64,000 nucleotides of DNA from Flavobacteriales bacterium 34_180_T64 (GTDB lineage: Bacteria; Bacteroidota; Bacteroidia; Flavobacteriales; Flavobacteriaceae), in contig MAAR01000006.1 of assembly GCA_002162765.1 (NCBI GenBank), forward strand, positions 147,430 through 211,429. Reading direction: 5' to 3'. The position numbers and the translations under genes were made by a program. Positions 16,413 to 26,124 of the stretch are shown here, one piece after another (the stretch's first letter is position 1; every line of letters starts with the position of its first letter). Under the pieces are notes generated by a model that was not told the DNA's origin, searched no databases, and worked only from the letters and a program-made list of their open reading frames with translations.

Positions 16413-17230
16413 TGGCACAAAAACAAACCCATGAAATGTCATTTCTCGACCATTTGGAAGATTTACGATGGCATTTAATTCGAGCTACTTTAGCAATTGT
16501 AATTGCTGGATCTGCAGCTTTTATATTTTCTGATTTTATTTTTGATACGATTATATTTGGACCAAAAAAAATGAATTTTCCAACGTATGAATGGCTTTGT
16601 CGAATGTCAAATTTTGTTGGTATAGACACTACATTCTGTGCAGATGAATTTCCGTTTAGAATTCAAAATAGAACGATGGGCGGACAATTTTCAGCACATA
16701 TTTGGACCTCAATATTTGCAGGATTTATAATTTCTTTCCCATATGTTATTTACCAATTTTGGAAATTTATAAGTCCAGGACTTCATGTTAATGAGCGTAA
16801 ACATTCTCGAGGATTTATTATCATTTCATCTCTGTTATTTTTTATAGGTGTATTATTCGGATATTACGTGGTTACGCCATTGTCTATTAATTTTTTGGGC
16901 ACTTATAATGTGAGTAGTGAAATTTCAAACGAAATCGACATAAGTTCATATATCGCATTAGTAAGGTCATCAGCCATCGCATCAGGACTTATATTTGAGT
17001 TACCAATAATTATTTATTTCTTGACTAAAATTGGTCTTATTACGCCTGAATTATTGAAAAAATACCGCAAGTTCGCATTAGTAATTGTCCTAATACTTTC
17101 GGCAATTATTACACCACCAGATATTGTTAGTCAAATTATTGTAGCTATTCCTATTTTGCTACTATATCAAGTCAGTATCTATATTTCGAAAATTGTAGTT
17201 AAAAAACAAAAGAAAAAGAAAAATGTCTGA
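16412..17230 (+). CDS. tatC: Sec-independent protein translocase TatC
   Basis: 272 residues. The N-terminus is typical (MSFLDHLEDLRWHLIR), with six predicted membrane helices and the conserved periplasmic and cytoplasmic segments FRIQNRTMGGQFSAHIWTS, FPYVIYQFWKFISPGL and ALVRSSAIASGLIFELPI. TatC is the twin-arginine signal receptor of the Tat export system in the inner membrane. An insertion between helices 1 and 2 (about 50-85) is usual for Bacteroidota TatC. The start overlaps the kdsD stop and its end overlaps the next gene by 8 bases. Confidence 0.96.
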   Translation: MAQKQTHEMSFLDHLEDLRWHLIRATLAIVIAGSAAFIFSDFIFDTIIFGPKKMNFPTYEWLCRMSNFVGIDTTFCADEFPFRIQNRTMGGQFSAHIWTSIFAGFIISFPYVIYQFWKFISPGLHVNERKHSRGFIIISSLLFFIGVLFGYYVVTPLSINFLGTYNVSSEISNEIDISSYIALVRSSAIASGLIFELPIIIYFLTKIGLITPELLKKYRKFALVIVLILSAIITPPDIVSQIIVAIPILLLYQVSIYISKIVVKKQKKKKNV

Positions 17231-17570
17231 TATAGTTTCTGAATTTAATGACTATCGTTCTAAAATGAATGATAGAATATTAGCTGATAATAATAAAATT
17301 ATCAAACGAATTTTCAATTTAGACACCAATGCCTTCAAAGAAGGCGCACTTGATGTCAAAACTAAAGAACTTTTGGGACTCGTTGCTTCAACTGTTCTGA
17401 GATGTGATGATTGCATTAAATATCATTTAGAATCTTCTCATAAAGAAGGATTGAGTAAAAATGAAGTTGTTGAAGCCTTAGGCATTGCAACTTTAGTTGG
17501 CGGTACCATTGTTATTCCTCATTTAAGACGTGCTTACGAATATTGGGACGCTCTAGAAAGCAAAGGTTAA
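17223..17570 (+). CDS. Carboxymuconolactone decarboxylase/AhpD-like protein
   Basis: 115 residues, an all-helical CMD domain. It has the redox pair CDDC (about 60-63) followed by IKYHLESSHKEG, in which the His is the usual catalytic neighbour, and GIATLVGGTIVIPHLRRA near the C-terminus. Such proteins act as alkylhydroperoxidase-type peroxidases or gamma-carboxymuconolactone decarboxylases. The CxxC-x3-H arrangement favours the AhpD-like peroxidase type. It is translationally coupled with tatC; the link to protein export is not clear. Confidence 0.88.
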   Translation: MSDIVSEFNDYRSKMNDRILADNNKIIKRIFNLDTNAFKEGALDVKTKELLGLVASTVLRCDDCIKYHLESSHKEGLSKNEVVEALGIATLVGGTIVIPHLRRAYEYWDALESKG

Positions 17571-17642
17571 ACTTTTAATAAAACCAGGTATATTCGTATG
17601 AGTACATATGAATTTATTATTTTTAACGTTTAGTATACTGTT

Positions 17643-18383
17643 ATGAAATTAAGAGCTGATCATTTAATGAAGTCCTACAGCGGACGTAAGGTTGTAAAAG
17701 ACGTTTCACTTGAAGTTAACCAAGGAGAAATTGTAGGGTTACTAGGTCCAAATGGTGCTGGTAAAACAACCTCTTTTTACATGATTGTAGGTTTAATTAA
17801 GCCTAATGGTGGTACCATACATCTTGAAGACACAGAAATTACAAAATATCCTATGTATAAACGTGCTCAAAATGGTATCGGTTATTTAGCACAAGAAGCA
17901 TCAGTTTTTAGGAAGTTAAGTATTGAAGACAATATATTAAGTGTGTTACAGATGACCAAACTGAGCAAGAAGGAACAGCTTTTAAAGATGGAATCCCTCA
18001 TAGATGAGTTTGGATTAAGTCATATTCGTAAAAGTAGAGGCGATTTATTATCTGGAGGTGAACGCAGACGAACGGAAATCGCAAGAGCACTTGCTACAGA
18101 TCCGAATTTTATTTTATTAGATGAACCTTTTGCAGGAGTTGATCCTGTTGCCGTTGAAGACATACAGCGTATAGTTGCTCAACTCACAAAAAAGAATATT
18201 GGAATTTTAATTACAGATCATAATGTTCAGGAAACTTTAGCCATTACAGATCGCACCTATTTAATGTTCGAAGGGAGTATCTTAAAAGCTGGAGAACCTG
18301 AAGAACTTGCTAATGATGAAATGGTACGCAAAGTCTATTTAGGTCAAAACTTTGAACTTCGAAAGAAAAAGATTTTGTTCTAA
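17643..18383 (+). CDS. lptB: LPS export ABC transporter ATPase LptB
   Basis: 246 residues. Walker A is GPNGAGKTT (35-43), the Q-loop is [13 protein letters not shown], the ABC signature [15 protein letters not shown] is near 137-151, and Walker B is [12 protein letters not shown], followed by the His switch [18 protein letters not shown] after Walker B and the QEASVFRKL stretch are characteristic of LptB. The protein powers extraction of LPS from the inner membrane with LptF/G. It ends overlapping the convergent terC gene by 4 bases. Together with kdsD upstream it marks an LPS biogenesis locus. Confidence 0.95.
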   Translation: MKLRADHLMKSYSGRKVVKDVSLEVNQGEIVGLLGPNGAGKTTSFYMIVGLIKPNGGTIHLEDTEITKYPMYKRAQNGIGYLAQEASVFRKLSIEDNILSVLQMTKLSKKEQLLKMESLIDEFGLSHIRKSRGDLLSGGERRRTEIARALATDPNFILLDEPFAGVDPVAVEDIQRIVAQLTKKNIGILITDHNVQETLAITDRTYLMFEGSILKAGEPEELANDEMVRKVYLGQNFELRKKKILF

Positions 18384-19168
18384 TCGTTGTCGTTATTTAT
18401 ATTTTCTGACTTCTTTTTAGCCATTAATTTCTTTTGGTAGCGTCCTTGTACAATATCTGTAATCACTAAAATACCAATCACAAAATAGAACGTGGTTTTA
18501 CTCATTGGCGTAATTTCATTTCCAACAAGTTTTAAATGTGCTAGATGTCCTCCTTCTGTAATTAGCATAATACCAACTATAAATAAAATAAAGAGCCCTA
18601 ATACTTCGTACATTCTATTTTTAGCAAGAAAATTTGCAACTTTATCGGCTAACCAAATCATAAGTAATCCTCCTATTACAATAGCTGTTGCCATTACCCA
18701 AAACACATCGGTTAATGCCATGGCACTTAAAATAGAGTCAAATGAAAATACAATATTCATTATAACAATCATTGTCACAACTCTAGCTAATGAGCCCTTT
18801 CCATGCTTTTCAACATCAGATTCTACTTTATAAACTCCAACCATATGCCAAATTTCTTTAGTTGCCATATACACAATAAAAATACCACCCATTAAAACAA
18901 TTAGACTATGTATATTAAAATGCCCTTCAACAATACCTTCAAAAGGTAAACTTACGATTGGTTCTTGAAAATAATCAATCACTTTAATCAATAAAAAAAG
19001 CAGTCCGATTCGTAAAACAATAGCCATTAAAATGCCAACTTTACGTACAAAAGCTTGTTTTTCTTTAGGAGCATTTTTACTTTCTAATGATATATACAAC
19101 AGGTTGTCTAGGCCTAAAACAGCTTGCAATAAAATAAGCATCAACAATGTAAAAATATGTTCGACCAT
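18380..19168 (-). CDS. TerC-family integral membrane protein
   Basis: 262 residues with seven to eight predicted membrane helices. The TerC motifs are present: [10 protein letters not shown] near the N-terminus (25-34 in the usual family position) and [13 protein letters not shown] (about 141-153), whose acidic residues are thought to bind metal ions. Family members are linked to manganese efflux or metalation of exported enzymes, as well as tellurite resistance. It follows pssA after 9 bases on the same strand and is probably cotranscribed. Confidence 0.9.
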   Translation of the reverse strand: MVEHIFTLLMLILLQAVLGLDNLLYISLESKNAPKEKQAFVRKVGILMAIVLRIGLLFLLIKVIDYFQEPIVSLPFEGIVEGHFNIHSLIVLMGGIFIVYMATKEIWHMVGVYKVESDVEKHGKGSLARVVTMIVIMNIVFSFDSILSAMALTDVFWVMATAIVIGGLLMIWLADKVANFLAKNRMYEVLGLFILFIVGIMLITEGGHLAHLKLVGNEITPMSKTTFYFVIGILVITDIVQGRYQKKLMAKKKSENINNDND

Positions 19169-19177
19169 GGGAAACGT

Positions 19178-19936
19178 TTATTTGGAAATAAGATTATCTA
19201 TAATGGACATTACAATATAAAGCCCAATGATTAATGGAATGGCTGCGAATTGAAATATAAGAATTGAAACAACAGCCAACACTAAAAAAATGTAGCGTGT
19301 AGCGTTGGATTTAAAACTCCAATTTTTAAACTTTAAGGCGAACAATTTTATGCTAGAATTTAAAAGGTAACAACTAAGAAATGTCAATCCAATTAAGAAC
19401 CATTTGTTTAAAATAATCGCATTCATTAAATCGCTATTCTGAAATTTCATGATTAATGGTAAGGACAAAATTAATAATGTATTTGCTGGTACTGGAAGGC
19501 CTTTAAAATAAGATTGCTGATCTTCGTCAATATTAAATTTCGCTAATCTAAATGCCGATGCTAAGGTTATTAATAATCCGAGTAATGGAAGCATTGAGAG
19601 GCTAAACCCATTCCATTGCATCATGGAATTCCAATCATTACTATAGGATGTGAAATCTGGCGCATCTACGGTTATCGCAATTAACTTATACATTACAATC
19701 CCAGGAACAACACCACTGGTCACCATATCTGCTAACGAATCGAGTTGAACTCCTAAAGGGCTCTGAACATTTAACTTCCTTGCTAGAAATCCATCAAAAA
19801 AATCGAAGAAAATACCAAGAAATACAAATAGAGATGCCGAAACAAAATCACTATTTACTGCAAATATTACAGCGATAGTTCCACTAAATAAATTTAGAAG
19901 TGTAATGACATTCGGAATATGCTTTTTTATTGACAT
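19178..19936 (-). CDS. pssA: CDP-diacylglycerol-serine O-phosphatidyltransferase
   Basis: 252 residues, a CDP-alcohol phosphatidyltransferase. The catalytic pattern D-x2-D-G-x2-A-R-x8-G-x3-D-x3-D is visible as DFFDGFLARKL then SPLGVQLDSLADMV (about 45-72), within a multi-helix membrane protein of about seven to eight helices. The enzyme makes phosphatidylserine, the precursor of phosphatidylethanolamine, at the inner membrane. It starts at the ATG at 19936 and is transcribed with terC downstream, divergently from the PorV/PorQ-family gene. Confidence 0.92.
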   Translation of the reverse strand: MSIKKHIPNVITLLNLFSGTIAVIFAVNSDFVSASLFVFLGIFFDFFDGFLARKLNVQSPLGVQLDSLADMVTSGVVPGIVMYKLIAITVDAPDFTSYSNDWNSMMQWNGFSLSMLPLLGLLITLASAFRLAKFNIDEDQQSYFKGLPVPANTLLILSLPLIMKFQNSDLMNAIILNKWFLIGLTFLSCYLLNSSIKLFALKFKNWSFKSNATRYIFLVLAVVSILIFQFAAIPLIIGLYIVMSIIDNLISK

Positions 19937-20058
19937 AAATTAGTTTTTCGTAAAAATAGCAAACTATTTTGGTAATATCCTAGAGCAAGGCAATAACTAG
20001 GTGTATTTGAAGTTTAATACATTAAAAATATTGTGCATCTTTGTAAAAAATTTTGCTA

Positions 20059-21129
20059 TTGAAAAATTACATACTCATTACAATTGTTTTAATATCATTT
20101 GTATGCAACGCTCAAACCACTAGAAAATACTCTAATGAATTTATGAATATTGGTGTGGACGCTGCTGCTCTTGGTATGAGTAATGCCGTTGTATCGCATA
20201 CATCTGATGTGAATTCTGGGTATTGGAATCCTGCTGGATTAATTACATTAGAAGACAATCAATTGGCATTAATGCATTCTAGTTATTTTGCAAATATTGC
20301 AAATTATAATTACGCGGCATTTGCGATGCCATTAGATGATAGAAGTGCCGTAGGTCTTTCATTAATTCGATTTGGAGTTGATGACATTTTAGACACAACC
20401 AAATTGATTGACGCTCAAGGAAACATCAATTATGATCGTATTAAGTTATTTTCTACTGCAGATTATGGATTAACAATTTCTTACGCGCGTAAACTTCCTG
20501 TACCCGGTTTGAGTTATGGGATTAATGCGAAAGTCATTCGACGTATTATAGGTGATTTTGCATCGTCCTGGGGATTTGGTTTGGACTTAGGAATCCAATT
20601 TGAAACTACCAACGATTGGAAGTTTGGAATTATGGCACGAGATATTACGACAACATTCAATGCATGGGCCATAGACGAAGGTAAATTTGAAGACATTCAG
20701 AATGCCGTTGAAGGCCAAAATCAAGATTTACCTGAAACGACTGAAATAACAATTCCTAAATTACAAATTGGATTTTCAAAAAAATACATCTTTCATTATG
20801 ATTATTCTTTGTTAGCTGCATTTGATATTAATGTTAGATTTGAGCAGAATAATGATGTAATCTCAACGTCATTCGCAAGTATAAATCCGGCTTTAGGATT
20901 TGAATTTGGTTACACGGATCTTGTCTTTCTAAGAGCTGGAGTTGGTAATTTCCAAAATGAAACACAATTTGATAATTCAGAACAATTAAGTTTTCAGCCA
21001 AACTTCGGATTAGGGTTTAAATATAATGGCATTCAGATAGATTATGCGTTTACTGATATTGGTGATCAAAGTGCTGCCTTATATTCAAATGTATTTTCAT
21101 TAAAACTTGATTTTAGTATCTTTAGATAG
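20059..21129 (+). CDS. PorV/PorQ-family outer-membrane barrel protein
   Basis: 356 residues from a TTG at 20059, which gives a clean signal peptide (MKNYILITIVLISFVCNAQ); another TTG lies 6 bases upstream. The body is a FadL-like beta-barrel with the family N-terminal motif NIGVDAAALGMSNAVV and DVNSGYWNPAGL. It continues through alternating strands to a C-terminal aromatic strand ending in LKLDFSIFR. PorV shuttles T9SS cargo and PorQ takes part in the sortase complex; which of these this copy resembles is not clear, and several paralogues occur per genome. It lies upstream of a DUF4105 gene after 14 bases. Confidence 0.85.
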   Translation: MKNYILITIVLISFVCNAQTTRKYSNEFMNIGVDAAALGMSNAVVSHTSDVNSGYWNPAGLITLEDNQLALMHSSYFANIANYNYAAFAMPLDDRSAVGLSLIRFGVDDILDTTKLIDAQGNINYDRIKLFSTADYGLTISYARKLPVPGLSYGINAKVIRRIIGDFASSWGFGLDLGIQFETTNDWKFGIMARDITTTFNAWAIDEGKFEDIQNAVEGQNQDLPETTEITIPKLQIGFSKKYIFHYDYSLLAAFDINVRFEQNNDVISTSFASINPALGFEFGYTDLVFLRAGVGNFQNETQFDNSEQLSFQPNFGLGFKYNGIQIDYAFTDIGDQSAALYSNVFSLKLDFSIFR

Positions 21130-21143
21130 TATATACATCCAAC

Positions 21144-22322
21144 ATGAAAATAAAATTATTCTTTTTTGCTTTTTTTTGTTTTCAATTTTTCGCTTTTTCG
21201 CAACAACTAACGCTTTCTCCAGACACTCAAATCAGTGTATTAACGATAGGCCCAGGAACTTCATTAAATGATGCTTTCGGACACAATGCCTTTAGAGTAA
21301 AGGATAACTCTTATGGGATTGATTTGGTGTATGGTTATGGCGAATATGATTTCGATGCTCCCAATTTTTATTTAAAATTTGCTCAAGGAAAGCTTAATTA
21401 TCTGTTGAGCAAAGATAATTATGACAGGTTTTACAAATACTATGTGTATCAAGACAGAACTATTAGCGAACAAATATTGAATTTGTCTCAAGGCGAAAAA
21501 CAACATCTATTTAACTTCTTGCAAGAAAATTACAAGCCTGAAAATAGACGCTATCTATACGATTTCTTTTATGACAATTGTGCTACTAAAATGAGAGACG
21601 TCTTAGAGTTGGCAAAAGAAAGCAAACTCAACTTCCCTTTAACAGAGGACTACGAGCCAAAAACATTTAGAAATCTAATTCATGAGCATGTCAATAGAAA
21701 TACTTGGGGAAGTTTTGGAATTGATATAGCACTTGGCTCTGTTATTGACAAAGAGGCTACGCCCTATGAGCAAATGTATTTACCAAAATACATCTATGAA
21801 TTTTTTAAAACTGCAACCTTTGATTCATCTCATAAATTGGTTCGTAAATCACAAATATTATATCGTCAAAAAGGGAATTCAACCTCTAAACTAAATGTTT
21901 TGTTTAGTCCATTAATTGTAATGAGTATACTCGCTTTTATAATCCTATTCATAACCTATTCTGATTATAAAAAACAAAAACGCAGTAGGTGGTTAGATAT
22001 TGTATTATGTTCAATTACTGGGCTCATAGGGCTTTGTATTTTATTGTTATGGTTTGCAACCGATCATAGTGCTACAGCACAAAATTATAATGTGCTTTGG
22101 GCATGTCCACTTAATCTATTTATCATTGTACAGCTTACGCGCAAAAAAGTAAAATCTTGGGTTATAAACTATCTAAAATTCTTGATTATAATGCTTTGTT
22201 TGTTAACGCTACATTGGCTAGTAGGGATCCAAATTTATGCAATAGGATTAATCCCTTTGTTAATTGCACTTGGCATACGATATATTTTTCTTGTTTATTT
22301 CTTTAAGAAAAGCACTATATAA
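21144..22322 (+). CDS. DUF4105 (Lnb N-terminal-like) envelope protein
   Basis: 392 residues. A signal peptide ends in FAFSQ (about residue 20). A periplasmic DUF4105 domain (about 25-230) has the family segments FGHNAFRVKD, DLVYGYGEYDFD, FAQGKLNYLLS and YDFFYDNCATKMRD. The last 140 residues hold about five predicted membrane helices, so the domain is tethered to the inner membrane. The conserved His/Asn/Cys pattern (GHNAFR, DNCATK) resembles NlpC/P60-like hydrolases, but no substrate is established. It is cotranscribed with the PorV/PorQ-like gene and ends 6 bp from the convergent polysaccharide cluster. Confidence 0.85.
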   Translation: MKIKLFFFAFFCFQFFAFSQQLTLSPDTQISVLTIGPGTSLNDAFGHNAFRVKDNSYGIDLVYGYGEYDFDAPNFYLKFAQGKLNYLLSKDNYDRFYKYYVYQDRTISEQILNLSQGEKQHLFNFLQENYKPENRRYLYDFFYDNCATKMRDVLELAKESKLNFPLTEDYEPKTFRNLIHEHVNRNTWGSFGIDIALGSVIDKEATPYEQMYLPKYIYEFFKTATFDSSHKLVRKSQILYRQKGNSTSKLNVLFSPLIVMSILAFIILFITYSDYKKQKRSRWLDIVLCSITGLIGLCILLLWFATDHSATAQNYNVLWACPLNLFIIVQLTRKKVKSWVINYLKFLIIMLCLLTLHWLVGIQIYAIGLIPLLIALGIRYIFLVYFFKKSTI

Positions 22323-22328
22323 TAAGTG

Positions 22329-23723
22329 TTATTGCCCTCGATAATACAAAATAGTACTCAAGGTTTTTACAATAATATTCATGTCTAAAAAGAAACTTCG
22401 ATGTTTAATATAATATAAATCATACTGTAATTTGGTCAAACTGTCATCAACCGAAGAACCGTATCTAGTTTTTACCTGAGCCCAACCAGTCAAACCAGGT
22501 TTTATGATATGTCTAGTTTCATAAAACGGAATGATTCGAGATAATTCGCTTACAAAAAAAGGCCGTTCAGGTCTTGGACCAATTATGCTCATTTCTCCTT
22601 TTAGAACATTTATAAATTGTGGAATTTCATCAATACGTGTTCTTCGTAGAAATTTACCAAAAGTAGTTACTCTTATATCATTTCTTTGAGCCCATTTAAT
22701 CCCTCCAATCTCAGCGTTAATGACCATGCTCCTTAATTTGATTATATTAAATACACTTCCATTTTCACCAATTCGTTCTTGTGAATAAAACAAAGGGCCT
22801 TGATTTGCAATTGCATTACCAATAATAATTAATGGTGCAATTAGTAACCCAAATAACAATCCAAGCATGGAAAATAGAACATCGAAAGTGCGATGAAAAA
22901 CTAAATAGAGCTTATTCTGATTACTTCTGCTAAATGGAAAATATTTATAAAAATCTTTTCCAACGAATTGAATTGGAACACGATACGTTATTTCCTCATA
23001 TACTTGAGTATATTCTCTTATGGTAAAGCCTCTTTCTAACAAGGTGATTAAATCATGATAAATATCGGGTGTGATGGTCTCAGAATCATAAGTTGCGACC
23101 AAAATTTCGGAGACTTTTTCATCTTTGATGACTTGCATCAATTGATTTGGTTCGAACTCCTCAAGCCCTTTAAATTTAATAGGTTCATCAGTTGCAGATT
23201 CACAATTTATAAATCCCACTATTTTATAATTGGGATCTGATTGTCTTAGAGGTTTGACAATGTTTTCAATATTTGAAATCTCACCAACTAAAAGTACTCT
23301 TTTATAAAATCGCGGTGTGGTTATAAACGTAATATAAGCCAATCTCCAAATAAAAATGCAAAATATAATTGTCAGAAAAAAATAAATGATCTGTAATCGA
23401 TTTTCGGGTAAAGATGGTGTTACAAAGGGCGTGAACAAATAAAATAATACCGTGGTCGAGGCCATTAATATTATGTTTCTAAATGTAATATCAATCTTGC
23501 TTGATTTCTGTAAATCATAAATTTCAAATATGGTTCCAAAAATAGTTATGTAAAAAGCGAAAACTAATAATGCAATAACATTTTCAATATTTAATATTAG
23601 GTAATCAAAATCTAGAAATAATTCTAATCCATACAATCCAACTAATACAAAAATAACATCTAGGATGCGTAATAAAACTTTACGCTCTGAAATTTCAAAA
23701 TGAATATCTTTGTTTCTTGTCAT
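22329..23723 (-). CDS. Long polyprenyl-phosphate sugar-1-phosphate transferase (WcaJ type)
   Basis: 464 residues. Four N-terminal membrane helices (about 15-125) are followed by a CoA-binding-like domain (about 140-265; RVLLVGEISNIENI). A re-entrant helix and the bacterial sugar transferase domain follow (about 278-464), with KLRSMVINAE, RIDEIPQFINVLKGEMSIIGPRPERP and KPGLTGWAQV. Asp-Glu in RIDEIPQ is the catalytic pair of phosphoglycosyl transferases. The enzyme loads the first sugar phosphate on undecaprenyl phosphate. It is the last gene of the cluster, and a second, short enzyme of this class is encoded near its start. Confidence 0.93.
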   Translation of the reverse strand: MTRNKDIHFEISERKVLLRILDVIFVLVGLYGLELFLDFDYLILNIENVIALLVFAFYITIFGTIFEIYDLQKSSKIDITFRNIILMASTTVLFYLFTPFVTPSLPENRLQIIYFFLTIIFCIFIWRLAYITFITTPRFYKRVLLVGEISNIENIVKPLRQSDPNYKIVGFINCESATDEPIKFKGLEEFEPNQLMQVIKDEKVSEILVATYDSETITPDIYHDLITLLERGFTIREYTQVYEEITYRVPIQFVGKDFYKYFPFSRSNQNKLYLVFHRTFDVLFSMLGLLFGLLIAPLIIIGNAIANQGPLFYSQERIGENGSVFNIIKLRSMVINAEIGGIKWAQRNDIRVTTFGKFLRRTRIDEIPQFINVLKGEMSIIGPRPERPFFVSELSRIIPFYETRHIIKPGLTGWAQVKTRYGSSVDDSLTKLQYDLYYIKHRSFFLDMNIIVKTLSTILYYRGQ

Positions 23724-23770
23724 TGATGTTTTTTAGTTGAAATGATGTAAATATATAAAAACTTGTTAAA

Positions 23771-24781
23771 TTATGTTAAAACAGCGTTCCACTTTTGCTT
23801 AATGGTCTCCCAATCGAAAAATTCTACTTTATGTCTGGCATTAAGAATACGCCGCTTTGTATCAGCTTGATGCGTTACAATATTTAGTATTGCGTTAACC
23901 ATTTCTGCCATGTCATTCTTTTGCACAAGAAGCCCATCAACCTCATTAGCAAGCAAATAAGGGATCCCTCCGACATTAGTAGACACAATAGCCAAACCTA
24001 ATGCCATCGCTTCAATGACGCTAACCGGCATATTATCAAAATTAGTTGTATTGATAAATATATTATAATTTTTGGCAAGCGCAATCCATTCAGACTTAGG
24101 CAATTTACCAGTAATTGTAACTGGAACTTTTAGCTCGTTTGCAAATTCAATAACATCTTGCAGCGTACCATCGCTATCAGGTCCAACCATACACAATTCA
24201 GCAGTATACCCTTTATCAATTAACGTTTTTAATACAATTATAGCCATTGTAGGATTATATATTTTTGCAAATGAACGTACCCAAAGCAATTTTATAGTAT
24301 CAAACGATTTTGGAGCAATTGTATAATTATCAATAACGATTGTATTTGGAATATACACTAAGTTAGGGTAACCATAGTTTTCAAAGGCGTCTTTCAAATA
24401 CAATGAAGGCGTAACATTGACATAGGAGTTGTTAAAAATTAAGCCACATAAAAAGGGGTCTCGTTTTAGACGTGCAGGTAAATTACCGCCATTTAAACTC
24501 GTAATATAGTTCACCTTAAACAATCGACACAACTGACTTATAATGAGTGCATAATAAAAATTATGAGTGCTATAAGTGTCAATAATCACATAGTCAACAT
24601 GACGTTGATATTTAAAAAAAGTAAACATCATATCTAGCAATCGCAAAACCTTATTTACTTTACTAGAAGCAAAATGTAGTGTATACCCCTCTTGTTTTAA
24701 TAAACTACCCAAAACTTGAATGGAAGACACATTACTGTTCTTACTTTTTAAGTTGTTTCCTACGTAAAGGATTCTTTTCAT
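23771..24781 (-). CDS. Glycosyltransferase family 4
   Basis: 336 residues with a GT-B fold. The N-terminal Rossmann half begins MKRILYVGNNLKSKN. The C-terminal half has KLLWVRSFAKIYNP, the nucleotide-sugar binding LCMVGPDSDG, and the GT4 EAMALGLAIVSTNVGGIP motif with acidic E near residue 264. It should transfer a sugar from an NDP donor to the growing polysaccharide at the cytoplasmic face. The start overlaps the upstream O-antigen ligase-like gene by 41 bases, an unusually long overlap for this cluster. Confidence 0.88.
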   Translation of the reverse strand: MKRILYVGNNLKSKNSNVSSIQVLGSLLKQEGYTLHFASSKVNKVLRLLDMMFTFFKYQRHVDYVIIDTYSTHNFYYALIISQLCRLFKVNYITSLNGGNLPARLKRDPFLCGLIFNNSYVNVTPSLYLKDAFENYGYPNLVYIPNTIVIDNYTIAPKSFDTIKLLWVRSFAKIYNPTMAIIVLKTLIDKGYTAELCMVGPDSDGTLQDVIEFANELKVPVTITGKLPKSEWIALAKNYNIFINTTNFDNMPVSVIEAMALGLAIVSTNVGGIPYLLANEVDGLLVQKNDMAEMVNAILNIVTHQADTKRRILNARHKVEFFDWETIKQKWNAVLT

Positions 24782-26120
24782 TTGTAATATTTAATAGTGC
24801 TAGTGCATAAATAAACGAAGGTGCTGCTATTCTCATTCCTGAATGATTTATAGTAGCAAACCAAAATCCTAAAAACGCATAAAAAAACATGTTCTTTTTA
24901 TTTCTTGATCGAAATGAAATTGGCGTAAAAACAAGAATCAATAAAATTATAATACCTAAAAACCCATGCTCTGACAATAATCGACCAATCTCATTATGTG
25001 ATGGTAAATGGCGTCCATATGCCTCAACTCGTTTGTTTTTAACACGACTGGCACCAATACCTAAAAAAGGGCTTTCTAAAAACCCATCAACTTCTTCCAT
25101 AAATAAATGCCATCGTCCAGTAGTTATATCTTTCTTTTCCCTGCCTAAATGATCTTTATTTACATAACGCATATCAATTAAACCATCCGTTTGGTTAGAA
25201 CTTACACCCCAAACTAAAACTAAAGCAAATCCTAGTAAGAAGGATACTTGTATTAATTGATTTACTTGTTTTTTGGAAGATCTATAAAAAATCGCACCTA
25301 AAAATATTATTACTATTATAACCGCTGCTACGACCCCTCCTCTACTAAAAGTAACAATTGCTCTAAAGCTCATTGCACCTAAAATGATTAGATTCAAAAT
25401 TTTAAAGCGTAGTGAATTTGACTGTAAAAATAATCGCACAATAATTATAAAAACACCTAAGCCCAAAATAGTAGCAACTTGATTTGGGCCAAATCCACCA
25501 GAAGTAGCGCTATTCGACGCTGTACCGGATAAAAGACCCTTAAGACTTGGTGTATACAAGAATAAATATGTTGTAGTCGTTATACATGGAAGTAAAATAT
25601 AAAGCAAAATATCAAGTACTTGTTTCTGAGTGATTTTTCGATCAAAACAAAACAAACTTGCTATACCTAAACACACTGGACCACTTAAAACAAATGCTAC
25701 ATTAGTTCTAAATCGAGCTCCATAAGTTAAGGTAACTGAGGCTACTATAATTGCTGGCACCAACAGAATTAAAAAAGCAAAATAAGGATAGCTTTTACCT
25801 GAAATGCCTTTATAAAATATACCTATTGTCGTAAAAATTATAACAAGATATTTGGAAGCTTCATAAGACAAGCCTCCTTTTGTCATTCGAAACAAAACCT
25901 CAATTCCTGTAAAATAGGCGCATGCCATAAGTATTTCTATCGTTTTATCTTCTTTAGAAGAAAAGAGAATTCTGAATAGAAAAAAAAATAATATAAAAAC
26001 AAAATATACTGTATTTAAGAAATCAAATTCATACAATAGAATACCGAGAACAATGTGAAACAGTACAAATAACACATAGTTGTCGGTAGAATATATTTTT
26101 GATTTAATTGCCAAATTCAT
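24741..26120 (-). CDS. O-antigen ligase/polymerase-like membrane protein
   Basis: 459 residues with about 11 to 12 predicted membrane helices. The large periplasmic loop carries the Wzy_C/WaaL signature: TTGRWHLFMEEVDGFLESP, FLGIGASRVK and HLPSHNEIGRLLSEHGFLG (about 333-385). The His in SHNE is the family hallmark. This family either polymerises repeat units (Wzy) or ligates O-antigen to lipid A core (WaaL), and sequence alone does not separate these roles. Because the only exporter in the cluster is of the Wzm/Wzt type, a ligase role is possible. Confidence 0.85.
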   Translation of the reverse strand: MNLAIKSKIYSTDNYVLFVLFHIVLGILLYEFDFLNTVYFVFILFFFLFRILFSSKEDKTIEILMACAYFTGIEVLFRMTKGGLSYEASKYLVIIFTTIGIFYKGISGKSYPYFAFLILLVPAIIVASVTLTYGARFRTNVAFVLSGPVCLGIASLFCFDRKITQKQVLDILLYILLPCITTTTYLFLYTPSLKGLLSGTASNSATSGGFGPNQVATILGLGVFIIIVRLFLQSNSLRFKILNLIILGAMSFRAIVTFSRGGVVAAVIIVIIFLGAIFYRSSKKQVNQLIQVSFLLGFALVLVWGVSSNQTDGLIDMRYVNKDHLGREKKDITTGRWHLFMEEVDGFLESPFLGIGASRVKNKRVEAYGRHLPSHNEIGRLLSEHGFLGIIILLILVFTPISFRSRNKKNMFFYAFLGFWFATINHSGMRIAAPSFIYALALLNITNEKNPLRRKQLKK

Positions 26121-26124
26121 AGCA

